From the NCBI GenBank assembly GCA_014529385.2, contig CM043963.1:103090912-103146911 (forward strand): 56,000 nucleotides of DNA. Direction: 5' to 3'. Below the pieces are notes generated by a model. The model was not told the origin of the DNA. It searched no databases and worked only from the letters and a program-made list of their open reading frames with translations. This document shows positions 21,640 to 33,281 of this stretch, piece by piece; within the stretch, counting starts at the first letter, position 1, and every line of letters starts with the position of its first letter. The position numbers were made by a program, and so were the translations under genes. Origin of the DNA: Adiantum capillus-veneris (Eukaryota > Streptophyta > Polypodiopsida > Polypodiales > Pteridaceae).

Positions 21640-21996
21640 GCAAATGTACAAAATGTTAAAAATGAACAAAAATTTTTGTCTTATAAGACTCTCTTTTTCT
21701 TTATTTGTGCACAAAAATGAAGTAGTATGCATGCTTAGATCAAGTTTGCGGAGACGACGTCTCCCGAACACCAAGTAGAGCTTGTCACTCTACTATGGAA
21801 GACTGATAGGACTAATGTGCAGACATGCTTGCGGCAGCCTCAGGCTCTCAAGCGCCAAATGGACTAGTCATCCATTATGGAATGATGTCGTAGGGTAACA
21901 TAGGGATCCTCTACCCGCTAAGAAAAGGACTCATGCATATGCTTTATCTTCTCTACACCATAGTCGAGGACGACTATGATTTCAAGAGAGAGGTAA
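21640..21996 (+). other. Gypsy 3' untranslated region and polypurine tract
   Basis: Non-coding DNA between the Gag-Pol stop and the 3' LTR. The purine run AAGAGAGAGG at 21984-21993, three bases before the LTR, is the likely plus-strand primer. Confidence 0.8.
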
Positions 21997-23588
21997 TGTC
22001 ATAATAATCAATATCTAATTCTCCTAAATGATTTTCTCATATTAAACTGATCATTTAATGTGGGGAAGTGCCAAGGGAGAAAAAGCTAGAATATTGGTTA
22101 AGTTAGCAGACCGGCCACAGTAGGGATCCAAAGGAGGGAAAATAGGGATCCAAAGGGGGGGCCATCTGCAAAAGAGCCATGTGAAACAACGGGCTAAAAA
22201 GACCCTAAGGTTCAGCCCATTAAGACTTCCAAAATGCTAAGGTTCCAAAATTCAAAGGTTGTGTCCAAAGGTCAACCTTAGGGAAAATTGGATGCTTAGT
22301 GTGTGTGCCCAAAAAGTCTTTCTGCATCCCTACAAGGGAGGGGGCGAGCCCCAAAGCTAGGGGATGAGAGAGAAAACCACACACACACACACAGGCTCCC
22401 TTTACACAAAGGGAATGAGGGACACATGTCAGCTCCCTAGGCCAGATGCCCACAAGGTATGCCCAATTCCTATTGGAAGACCCTTGAAGTGGACCAATGA
22501 GAATTAGGCTAGAGTAAATCTAGTTTAATTAATTTAAAAACATTTAATAAAAGAAACCAATAAGAATTAAGTGTCCTAGAAGACTATTGGGCAGTCTCCC
22601 AAGGGGTCCAATGAGCATTCAGGAGCCCCATGGCTTGCCTGATTCCTATTGGCCAGGAGGCAAAGGGGTCCAATGAGATTTTAGTTTAATTATTTAATTA
22701 TCTAAAGCTCTCACAAAAGGGGAAAGGGGGACACATGTCAGAAGGCTATCACTTATGTGCTTAATCCCTATTGGCTTGACCTGGGGAGGTCCAATGAGGC
22801 AAAAGCCAGCCTAATTTAGCAGCTAGGGCTCGCCCAAGAGAGAGGGGGGGCTGATTTTTGCTTGGCATTCACTCTCAACACTCTCACACTTGACCATGTG
22901 TGAAGGGAAAATACTCTATCTCCTCCCAAGCTTTAATGGAGAGCTCATCACCTACTCCAAGCTTGTGAGATAGAAGCCTACATCAACACTCTCTTGGCAT
23001 GTGGATGCAAATCCAACCAAGAGCCAAGCTTCAATGCATGCTCATCTTCTCTACCAAGCTAATTACTAAGCTAAGCTATGCTAATATGAGTGATTATGTG
23101 AGGAGATGTACTTCTTTCTCGTAAGATACTTCTTTTTCCTCTCAATCTACTCTCATACCCTGCTAGCTCTCACCATCTTCGAAGGTGTGTGAGGTCTTGG
23201 GTCTGAGAACGGGGATAATTCAAGTTGTGTTTGATTAAGTGTTTTGCTTGGTGTATGAAGCTTCCATCTTCATTGCACTAGCTAGTCTTGAAGGAACACA
23301 AAGAATTGTATTGTACAATGTCTCTCTTGATGGGAGAAACCATAATACAAAGCCTTTTGGAGGGGGGACCGGCTCCATGCAAATCCGGTCCTCAATTGTT
23401 GTCAATAGTTTAATTGCTCTCTCTTTTGAAAGTATTGTCGATGCTATCTAACTAGGTGTTGTGCTTTTTGTTGCTCTCTCCACCCAAGCACTCTTGTAAT
23501 TCTCATTAGGAATCAACTCTAATGAAATGCTCACTATGTTCATGCTAACTTCCGCTACACATAAGATTTTAGGCCATTAAATGTTACA
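21997..23588 (+). repeat. 3' LTR (1592 bp)
   Basis: Nearly identical to 14676-16272. Seen differences: (CA)n shorter by 4 bp, one missing base (TATGTGC against TATGCTGC), and two substitutions (GAGATTTTAG against GAGAGTTTAG; TTAGCAGC against TTAGTAGC). Confidence 0.97.
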
Positions 23589-23593
23589 CTAGT
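23589..23593. repeat. Gypsy target-site duplication (right), CTAGT
   Basis: Partner of 14671-14675. The copia integrase reading frame resumes directly after it. Confidence 0.95.
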
Positions 23594-25410
23594 CATGGGA
23601 TAAAACACCAATTTATAGTGCCTTATACACCTTATCAAAATGGTGTTGCTGAGAGGAAAAATCGATCACTTATAGAAATGGCACGATGCATGGTCAAAAG
23701 TCAAGCTTTACCGCCTTCATTTTGGCTTGAGGCCATCATTGTGCCACTTATGTACTAAACAGCTGTCCTACAAAAGCTTTGCAGTCTATGTCTCCATATG
23801 AAGCATGGCAACATGATAGAAAGCCTTCTATTGAGCACATGCATGTTTTTGGCTCTTTGGTATATGCATTGGTGTCACAAACGTGGTGCAAGAAATTGGA
23901 TGATAAGGATGTCAAATGTATCTTTGTTGGTTATAGTACTAAAAGCAAAGGTTACATGTTGTATCATCCACAAACAAAGCGTATCTTGGTTTCACAAAAT
24001 GTTGTGTTTGTGGAATATTTTGTTCAGCCCTTACTGTCATGTACTAGAGACAGTAATGTAAGATCACATGACATTTATGACATTTTGTTGCCTCTTTTCA
24101 ATGGTGGAAATTCAAATGTAAATTCCAATGAGGCAAATGTATAGCCTATGGGGGTTTTTGAAAATGTAATAGATAGGCCCATTATTGATGCAGATGTACA
24201 TGATGTACTTGATGAGGAAAGGGACGAGAATGAGAAGGCTAGAGTAAGCCAAAATGGTTGGTTCATACTTTGCATGATTATAAATTGGATGCACCTCTGT
24301 CTAGTCGTCCTTGTTCAGGTTCTCGCCATGCACGTTATTCATCATATTTCTATGCTTTGACTGGTGTCTAGCTTACATGATTTTGAGGAACCTCTGTCTT
24401 TTGATGAAGCACAATGTTCAAAAAATTGGATGGCTTCCATACAATTAGAATATGATGCACTTATAAAAAATGACATATGGACTTTACATAACTTGCCTCC
24501 TAGCAAAAATTCCATTGGTACAAAGTGGGTTTACAAGTTGAAACACAAGTCGGATGGTGAGTTTGATCGCTATTAGGCTCAACTTATTGCAAAGGGTTAT
24601 GCACATCAAAAAGGAATATGTTATGAAGAGACTTTTTCTCCCACTTGTCATATGACTACTATTAATTTTCTATGTGTGTTGGCAGCTCATTTTGTTTGGG
24701 ATGTGCATCAATCGGACATTGTTAATGCTTTCTTGAATGGTGACATATTTGAGGAAGTTTATGTAACACAACCTCATGGTTTTGCCAAGAATAGAAAAAA
24801 GGGACAAGAGGATAAAGTGTGAAAATATAAGAAATCTTTGTATGGAGGTTGAAGAAATCTCCTCGTGCTTGGTATGCAAAGGTTGACACTCACTTGGTCA
24901 AACGAGGCTTTTGTAACAGTCCCACAGAAAACACATTGCCGTTCTCTATGTGGATGATTTGCTGATCATTGGACCAAATGAGAGACATATTTTTTAATTA
25001 AATATTGATTTGAATGCTACTATCAAGATGAAATATTCGGGGTTGTTCCATCATTACTTGGGTATACAGTTTAAGCAGTGTGATGGTGGTATTGCCTTGT
25101 GTCAAAAAAGTTACATAGAGACATTGCTATGTAAGTTTAGACTTGAGAATTGAAAACCTATTGCCACTCCCATGGAAACATGTTTGAAATTGAGTCTTCA
25201 TGATGCTTGTGATTGTTTTGGTTTCACTCTTTACCAAACTTATGTTGATGCCTTATCTATATATGCAACACAAGGCTAGATATCTAGTTTGCAGTCTCAC
25301 AGGTCAGTAGATTTATGCATAGCCTAGGGTCTAAGCATTGGCAATAAGTCAAGATGATTTTTCGCTACTTGAGTGGCAATTCCCATCTTGGTTTTGTTAA
25401 TCCCATGTGA
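23594..25410 (+). pseudogene. Copia integrase C-part and reverse transcriptase remnant
   Basis: After the gypsy, the frame resumes HGIKHQFIVPYTPYQNGVAE (catalytic Glu region) and RKNRSLIEMARCMVK. It then passes MSPYEAWQHDRKPSIEHMHVF and VKCIFVGYSTKSKGY, the end of the copia integrase. Reverse transcriptase phrases follow: IGTKWVYKLKHKSDGEF, IAKGYAHQKGICYEETFSP and VHQSDIVNAFLNGDIFEEVY. YVDD-region traces around 24940-24990 (VDDLLIIGPNERHI) and HHYLGIQFKQCDGG complete it. Several stops interrupt it (for example at about 24146 and 24575), and the RNase H end is barely readable. Confidence 0.85.
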
Positions 25411-26328
25411 GTAATCATAAAATACTTCATTCCCTCGAACACTTCCGCCAAAGGGGGAGGGGGCTCCATAACATGTCCCCCCCCCCCCCAATGGCAATAG
25501 AAATCAAAGGGCTCAAGAAAAGATGGTGAAAATGGACCTTAATCTGTGGTCATGCAACAAATTTATTGCAACAACATGATGCTTAATTTTGATCCCACAA
25601 TTTCACGGTGGGAACTTCACCAAGGTTTATTCCTTAGGCATTGTTTGTAGATTGGTCTCTTCTCAATCATGTCTTATTATGTGAAATATTTCCAAAAATA
25701 AATTTACATTTGTAATGCTTACAAATTTATCGAGAAGCTCAAAATATAATAGAGCTAGAGTGATCTTGCACAACAACAAACAATAGGTCCAAATTTCTTC
25801 ACATTAACTTTGATCAAGATACATTCATGAGAGGAGTTTACAAAGGGAATTTCTATGATTTTTCTTGCATCCATTCCATGACATGGTGTGCTCATGGTGA
25901 TCTAGAACAGGTTCTTGACGTATGAGAGCCACATTCCATTAAGCAATCACATTGCTTGAGGAGAGTTTTGTGATGCCTTATGAGAGTCATCTTATGACAA
26001 TATCTTGATCCTTTGTCATGAAGATAACTTAACTAACATCATACGAGCCCACCTTGTGCCATGGTTTTCTTTTAAAGATCTGCTAAAAAACATGCATGCG
26101 TTCAACATTTGCAATTTGTATAATAAACAAGATTTCTATGTATAGGGTGTACTAATTTACAAGTACTCCAACTTGAACTAAAAGATGTAAACATTTTGGT
26201 GAGATTGTCCACCTCCAATAACCGTGGATTTGAAAGCATCAACCTGAAATTTATAGAAAATAATTTTGATAGAGGTAAATTAATGTTTAAGCTGTACTAT
26301 GTTAAAGAATAGAAGGTTAAGCAATCTT

Positions 26329-26368
<40 letters not shown>

Positions 26369-26850
26369 GAGATTTTGAAAGGACATGGTTCAATAGAACT
26401 GAGCATTTTAGGAAGGAGAAAGAGAACATAAAATGATATAGAGTATAGATGTAGAAAAAATTGCCTAAAAAGTCTTATAAATATAAAAATATAAGATTTG
26501 GGAAGAAGTTTTAAGTTGAAAATGGGTCCAAATGATTTAATTTTTTTAAGTCGTTTTTTGGCTCTTGGTTATGCATGCTATTCATGATGTGACATGGAAA
26601 CAGATGTTGACTATGGGGAGTTAATGACATCCACCTTTTCTCCCATCACTTTCAAAAAGGTAGAGAGATAAACTAACTTCTTAGCTCCACCCCACCCCCT
26701 ACTTGGGCCTAAAAGTTGCTAGAGAAACCTATGAAAAAATAGCCTAATACATGCACTTGTCCCCTTAACCATACACAGTATTAGACTTAATCCCTTAAAA
26801 TTAGGCTTTCTTACAAGGCCTATTCAAAGTTCATATTTTTTCTAATGCTC
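25411..26850. other. No gene seen; contains a purine tract and a (GA)n repeat
   Basis: AT-rich DNA after the copia remnant. The purine run at 25450-25463 is the possible copia polypurine tract, followed by a run of C at about 25479-25490. A (GA)n tract occupies 26329-26368. No LTR partner was found. Confidence 0.5.
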
Positions 26851-26859
26851 GAGAGTGAC

Positions 26860-29800
26860 AATATCATTATGAATTTATTTGTCCATGATAGCTTATTGCA
26901 TAATGCCACATTTCTTCAAGATGCAAGCTTATACTTCCATTATGAGAGAATCACTCCTCTCCCTTCATATTCGATGACAATTGCCCACAACTTTCCCTTG
27001 CTAGACCCATTATATAGGAGATTGAAACAATATAAGGATGGAAAAGCAAAACTATATGTACTAAATATACGGCTGGTTGCATATGGGTTATGTATGACAC
27101 AAAACACATCCATATATTAACATTCCATACCTTCGTTGGTTGTATCTTCCACTGCATACATCCTAAGAGACTAGCTCTAGCGAGACACCCTCACTCTGCA
27201 CTGAGAACAATCTACTACTTGGCCAATCTGCCCCTATTGGATATCTTGTGACAAATAGTATGCCCTGATTGACTCATTGTAAAAATGTGTGAATTAAAGA
27301 AAAGGAGAAGCGTTGTACCTTTCACCGCATATCGTCTCTTATTTTGGAGGTTTTGAAGCATCTCACCTCAAAGCTTTTACCAGAATCTCCACAACCTTGC
27401 AAGACAAATAGAAGTTGGAATTAACAAATGTGTGGAGGAGAAAATTTGCAAACAGTAAATTTTGAAGATGGAAGAAGATGCATCTCATGGATTGGGATGC
27501 TTGTGCCCATTAAAAGAAAGAAAAACCATACATATGCATGGTGTGGAGTTGACATCTTTCTTCACATTTAAAATAATACCATAGATAATGTGCCCTTCCT
27601 CCACCACACTTTTATCTCCTCCGGTGTTGAAGGGGGACTTATGCTTCTCTTCCACTGTTGGAGTGACTTTCTTATTTCAAAAATCTTGCAATTGCACAAC
27701 AAAGAACTCATTAATCGCCGATTTATGTATGCTTGTGGTATTCTAAATTGTCATGCCCTAATGTACTCTCAAGGTTCCCCGACCATGTTCACCCTCCTGC
27801 TAATTTTACTCCCTTGGTGAGTGCTCTCCACCTATTTGTCATGCTTAGGACCAAAAGGAAGAAAAATTAGCTAAGAATCTCATTACAAATGTCATCGTCC
27901 TGCGTAATTCCTTCGAGATGTAATCATAGCCTTCAAGACAAAAGAATAGGTGACTAAATTTGAAGAGATACACTCGCTTTCATCCACTAAAAATGACCTA
28001 CATCTTTTTGGCCCTGTTCTTTTTTTTTGTGTATCCTGCAATCAATGAATTCTATAAGTGATGAAAAATTCCAAACAAAAAGCTCCTTAAGCACTTTTTG
28101 TGCTTTCCAAAGTGCACCATATTTGGCATACATATTGACCAGGAGAATGACATCTTTTTTCAATAGACCCTAAACAACAATATAATTGTAAATTTTGTGT
28201 TCCCATATTAGCATCTTGCATAGAGCCAGAAGCCTTCAAGATGCATGCATAGGTGATTGCATCTGGAGGGAGGCCCTAGCTTTGCATCAACTGAAATTTT
28301 TCTGGCCCTACCCATGTAGGGAAAATCCTATTATTACTGCATTCCAGGAGTCCACACTCCAAACAGGGAGCTCCTAAAGCAGTTTTTGTGCTCTCTAAAG
28401 TGTACCACATTTAGCAAACATGTCCACCAAGGCATTTCCAAGCATGGCATCTTTTTTCTTCAATCCCTGTCTAACAAACTCAACATGAATTTTTATGCCC
28501 ATATGAGTATCTTGCATAGAGCCACATGCCTTCAAGATGCACACACATGTGATTGCATCTATATAGAGGCCCTTGATTTCTATCCACTAAAAACAATTGA
28601 GAGCTTTTTGGTCTTGCTCCTATTGCGCATATCCCACAATCAATGCACTCCTAGAGACGGCATTCGAGATAGAAAGCTCCTGAAGTACTTTTTGTGCTTT
28701 CTAAAGTGCACCACATTTGGTATACATATCAACCAAGGCATTGCCAAGCATGAAAATGTTTTGCAACAGCCCTTGACTAACAGTATCAAACTGACTTTAA
28801 AGCCCATATCAGCATCTTGTGTAGAGTCCCATGCCTTCAAGATGCACGCGTAGGTGATTGCATCTGGATAGAGGCCCTCACTTTGTATTCGTTAAAAATA
28901 GTCTAAATCTTTTTTTCCGTGCTCTTGTTGTGTGTATCTTGCAATCAATGCACGCCATTCCAAACAATAAGCTCCTCAAGAACTTTTTGTGATTTTTGAA
29001 GTGCACCAAATTTTGGCATGCATATCAACCAAGGCAATGCCAAGCACAACATCTCTTTTGCATAGAGCCACATGTCTTCAAGATGCGAGAAAGGCCCTTG
29101 ATTTGCACTTGCTAAAAATAGCCCATAGCTTCCTTGTCCTATCTTTGTTGGGCATATCTTGTAATGAGTGCGTTCCACAAGAAAACATTCCACACATGAG
29201 CACCGCATTTGTCATACATAACAACCAAGGCATTTCCAAGCACAACAATTTTTGCAATAGCCCCTGACTAACAATGTCAAAGTACATTTTTAAGCCCATA
29301 TCGACATCTTGCGTATAGCCACATGCCTTCAAGATGCACGTGTAGGTGATTGCATCTAGAGAAAGGCCCTTGCTTTGCATCTGCTGAAAATAGCCCACAA
29401 CTTTCTGGACCTACCCCTCTTGGGCATATCTTGCAATCAATGCCTTCCAAGTGACGACATCTTGCACAGAAAGATCACCAAATACTTGTTGTGCCCCACT
29501 AAGTGCACAACACTTGACATACATATTGACCAGCATGTTCCCTAAGCCTTGCATGGATGCCTGACTACCTTTGGCCAACGATAACACAAGGCATGACTAG
29601 TAGGAAAGGTTACACCCCTTGTTGACATGCCAAGCCAAAGAGCTTTCTCTCTGCATATTCCTCATCATTCTATGTGCTCTTTAAGGGAAGGCATGTTCTA
29701 CGTGGCAAGGTCGGAAAGATGCCATAGAGTCCTCCGCCATGGACTAACATAGGAGGAATAAATATGTCAACATGTTGCACAAAATCACATGCCTTCATAT

Positions 29801-31115
29801 GCATGCATAGGTGATTGCATCTGGATAGAGACCCTCACTTTGGATCTGTTGTAAATACCCTAGATCTTTTTCTCCATGTTCTTGTTGTGCATATCCCTCA
29901 ATCAATGCATGTTGCTCCAATGACTAATCTCCTCAAGTACTTTTTGTGATTTTTGAGTGCACCACATTTGGGGATACATATCACCCAAGGAAATGCCAAG
30001 TATGACATCTCTGTTCAAGAGCATCATTTGTAGAGCTACATGCCTTCAATATGCACGTGTAGGTGATAGCGTCTGGAAAAAGGCACATGCTTCGCACGGC
30101 TAGTGACAACACAAGGCATGATTTGCTGGAAAGGTACACCCTTGTTGATATGCCAAGCCAAAGAGCTTTATCTCTACATATTCCTCATGATTCTACATGC
30201 TCTTCTAGGGAAGGCACATTTTGTGTGTTGGTAGGGTTGGAAAATCCCACAGAGACTTCTACCACAAACCATCTTAGGAGCAATGAATTCTTAAGCTCAT
30301 ATCAGCATCTTGTACAAAATCGCATGCCTTCAAAATGCCATGTAGGTGATTGCATCTAGATAGAGACCCTCACTTTGTATCCGCTAAAAACAACCTAGAT
30401 CTTTCTTTCCCTATTGCTATTGTGCGTATCCCAAAATCAATGCACATTGTTTCGAGCGGTAAGCTCATCAAGCACCTTCTGTGATTTTTAAGGCGCCACA
30501 CATTTGGCATCCATATCAACCAAGTCAATGCCAAGCACGACATCTATTTTCAAGAGCATCTTGCATAGAGCCACTTGCCTTCAAGTTGCACACGTAGGTG
30601 ATAGCATCTAGAGAAAGACTCTCGCTTTGCACCTGCTAAAAATAGCCCAGAGCTTAGCCCTGCCCTTGTCGAGAATATCCTACAATCAATGCAGTCCAAA
30701 AGACAATATCTTGCACATGAGCACCACATTTGTCATACATATCAACCAAGGCATTGCCAAGCACGACAATTTTTTTCAATAGCCCCTAACTAACAATATC
30801 CAAGTGAATTTTTAAGCCCATATTGAAACCTTGCATAGAGCCACATGCCTTCAAGATGCACGCATAGGTGATTGCATCTGGACAAAGTCCCTCCTTTGCA
30901 ATTGCTGAAAACAGACTACAACTTTCTAGACCTACTATGCGTATCCCACAATTAGTACATGTCGTTCCAAAGAGTCAGCCCCTCAAGACTTTTTTGCTTT
31001 CTCAAGTGCACCACATTTGGCATACATATTGACCTAGCCAAGCACAACATCTCTTTCAAGAGCATCTTGCGTAGATTCACATGCCTTCAAGATGCACGCG
31101 TAGGCGATAGTGTTT
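26860..31115 (-). pseudogene. PPR (pentatricopeptide repeat) gene relic, main block
   Basis: PPR proteins bind organelle RNA and direct editing, splicing or stability. On the minus strand about ten degraded repeat units recur roughly every 250-300 bp, marked by the complement of GTAGGTGATTGCATCTGG at about 28250, 28550, 28850, 29345, 29810, 30347 and 30868. The clearest readings are MQSKGLSLDAITYTCILKAC and MLGNALVDMYTKCGAL with KAQKVLQELS and ALIVGYAQ near 28620-28760, plus IVVLGNALVVMYDKCG near 29240. This is the P-L-S repeat style of plant editing-factor PPRs. Every unit has stops or frameshifts. Further pieces of probably the same gene lie at 44765-44985 and 49809-51130. Confidence 0.82.
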
Positions 31116-31237
31116 GTGGGATTGGAGAGCCTTGACAAGTTTTCCACTTTGAAAGAGCATAGTGCTTTGATGTGATTTGAAAAACCCATACACATGCTAT
31201 TTCTACAAGTTTTTGCTTTGGAAAAGACCTATATAGT

Positions 31238-31241
<4 letters not shown>

Positions 31242-31289
<48 letters not shown>

Positions 31290-31312
31290 TCCCCCCCCCC
31301 CCCCCCCCCCCC
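31242..31312. repeat. (CT)n microsatellite ending in a 22-base C run
   Basis: CT repeats at 31242-31285 pass into an uninterrupted C run at 31291-31312. The homologous site at 44640-44650 has only a short CT stretch, so the tract expanded on this side. Confidence 0.9.
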
Positions 31313-31314
31313 TT

Positions 31315-31419
31315 CACATTAGCTTTATTTATCTCCTCCCAAATATGCAAAATGCTCCCAACTTAGGTGATCTTCTCTACCTTTGCACCACTAATCATAC
31401 TGTAACTTTCTCGCTAACA
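31315..31419 (+). repeat. LTR-like direct repeat, left copy, with 5' LTR end
   Basis: The 96 bp at 31315-31410 match 44652-44747 with about six differences. The left copy continues TCGCTAACA and is followed at once by a primer-site-like sequence, so this looks like the end of a 5' LTR. Its 5' start may lie near 31116, where PPR similarity stops. Confidence 0.65.
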
Positions 31420-31439
31420 TTGGCGTCATTGTCGGGGAT
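31420..31439 (+). promoter_or_regulatory. Primer-binding-site-like sequence (Athila/Tat type)
   Basis: TTGGCGTCATTGTCGGGG follows the LTR-like end and differs at only a few positions from the TTGGCGCCGTTGCCGGGG primer site common in plant Athila/Tat gypsy elements. It implies a plus-strand element starting here, whereas the coding remnants inside read on the minus strand. Confidence 0.55.
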
Positions 31440-31989
31440 ATGATCCTTAGATGGTGAGTGACCTAGTGCGTATTTAGAGCGTTCTTTTCTAAGATTTGTC
31501 TCTCCATTCCATTTACACTTTAGCAGTGAAGCAGCCAGATACGGGATTTAGTGCTTGGTATAGTCTAGAAGTCGAGGACTTGCTAGATCTATTCTCGAGA
31601 GGTAAAGAGAGTTGTGAGTGAGATAGCCAAAAGCATTTCATTCTTCAAATTTCTCTATTCTTTTAGAGTGTTCTTCCATTTTCCGTTCTGACTTTATTTT
31701 GTACCGTGTTGTTTGTTTTTGTTTCATGTTTCTTTTCCGTACTTAGGACTAGGGTAAGTAGAAGCTACCACCATCAAATTTGGGCTAAAAGATTGAGGGA
31801 AAAAAGGGTAAAAACCATAGTTTGGCCGAAATGACCATAACTCTGAAATTCTAAAAATTTGATGGTAGAGACCTCAATGATTCAAGTTTTTAAAAAATTG
31901 GATAAGAGAATTACCAGACTTTCTAGAAGCAATTTGGAAAGTTTGGCCAGAATCTTTGAAGGAACATGGATCGCGATCCATGTACCCCA
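31440..31989. other. Leader-like non-coding DNA
   Basis: Non-coding DNA after the primer-site-like sequence. It includes a short exact palindrome-like phrase GGATCGCGATCC at about 31968. No gene is seen. Confidence 0.4.
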
Positions 31990-33281
31990 GAGACCATTTT
32001 GGCAGAAAAATGATTAGTGACACTGTGCATCAGTGGAACATTGCTCTAATCAACTTTTTGTTTTGGTTTCCATTTCATTGTTGATGGTGTGGCTCTTGAT
32101 GTAGACGCTTCGCCGGAAGTTTGATGGAAGCTTGTTGAGGGTAAAATCATCTTGCACGGTTGATCAACTTTAGTGGTTGCTTTAGCTTTACCTTTCTCCG
32201 TGATGGTTGGTTGTTTCTTGTTTACATGTACTTGAGGTTTTTCTGGGGCTTTTGGAGTTGTTGTTGAACCTTTTCCTTGTGGTTGAAAGAAGACGTTCCT
32301 CCAGCTTTTTGTTAGGACCAGATTCTCCTTGATGTAATGGGAGTCAATTATGTGGAAAGTATCCTTATACTCCCCAGTACTCAACTTGATTACGGCTTCT
32401 ACCATGCCAAAGCTAGGAATTGCCATTTTGGAACTTTTTTACACTATCTGCTCTAGCTCAATGACTGGTGGCTTTCCCATCATTGTCCATGTTTCATAAT
32501 ACATTATATATTTTTTGCTTATGGATCTATCACAGCTGAGCATGTGATTTTAAGTCTTGTTTCTCCGCTTATGCTGTATTTGATCTTCGTAGGAGACAGT
32601 AGATCTTCTTTCTTGTCCATGTTCTTCTTTTGACCTTGTGTTTGTTGGATATTTGATGCTGAACTTGGAAACTTTGCTCCTTCATCTACTTTCGTTTGCA
32701 CTTTTTTTGGAGTTGGCTTCTTTTAAACAACCTTTGTCGATTCTTCATGTATGTCAATGATGACATATTCTTGTTGTTGCTCTGCCTTCTTTATGTGCAT
32801 TTTGGTATCATACCCCATTACATAGCCATCTCTCTCAACTTTTCTTCTTTCACACTCACAAACCTCATTAGCTTCCTTCAACACCTTTATCGTAAATAAG
32901 GGAGTTATATCATAGCCATCTTCATCGCAAAATTTGGTGTTGGTTGCCTCATTTACACAGACAGCAAGAGTTGCCAGTATTTGATCCCATCCAAAGGGGT
33001 CAAACAAATTCTTTAGAAATGGTTCCTTAATGTGAGCTTCATCTTCCACTGAATGCTCCAATATGTAATCTTCCATTCTGAGACTCCCGCATTCTGATGC
33101 TTTGCACATCCAAATATGCGCTTTGCTTTGCTACCCAGTCGGTGCCTCATTTTCTTGTTCAATTGTGAAGTGTAAGTCTTCCCCCGGTGTTTGCTCTACA
33201 TCTCTATAACTATGATTTTTAACACTGATTTCTTTAGTGACCACTTTGTGTCTCAATTAGATATAGTCATAGCCCCAGTCT
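31990..33281 (-). pseudogene. Old minus-strand gypsy, region after protease
   Basis: On the minus strand the block opens with QDWGYDYI and LRHKVVTKEISVKN. It continues FLKNLFDPFGWDQILATLAV and NTKFCDEDGYDITPLFTIKV, and later MVEAVIKLSTGEYKDTFHII with NLVLTKSWRN. In related plant gypsy elements the QDWGYDYLYLRH phrase directly follows the protease segment. That segment ends FDIILGRTFMR at 41943 on the other side of the nested insertion 33282-41937. This is therefore the downstream half of the element at 41943-44090. Stops and phase changes are frequent, and reverse transcriptase was not recognised. Confidence 0.6.

Larger units (their letters stand above)
14676..23588 (+). mobile_element. Full-length young Ty3/gypsy LTR retrotransposon (8913 bp)
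   Basis: All structural parts are present in order: 5' LTR 14676-16272, tRNA-iMet primer site 16274-16285, one unbroken Gag-Pol frame 16690-21639, polypurine tract about 21984-21993, 3' LTR 21997-23588, and 5-bp TSD CTAGT on both sides. By eye the two LTRs differ by two substitutions, one 1-bp indel and one 4-bp (CA)n length change. The terminal domain is chromodomain-like, as in chromoviruses. The insertion splits the copia integrase core. Everything needed for autonomous transposition appears intact. An older relative lies at 33282-41937. Confidence 0.97.
13164..25465 (+). mobile_element. Decayed Ty1/copia retrotransposon, interrupted by a gypsy element
   Basis: Copia-order domains lie on the plus strand: Gag from 13164, protease-side and pre-integrase region, and integrase up to 14675. 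Then follows the 8.9-kb gypsy insertion, after which the integrase resumes at 23594, followed by reverse transcriptase to about 25400. A purine-rich tract (AAAGGGGGAGGGGG, 25450-25463) after the coding region fits a polypurine tract. LTRs were not recognised at either side. The CACTA element ends only 228 bp before the Gag start, so it may have inserted in the copia 5' region. Many stops and frameshifts show the element is dead. Confidence 0.8.
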
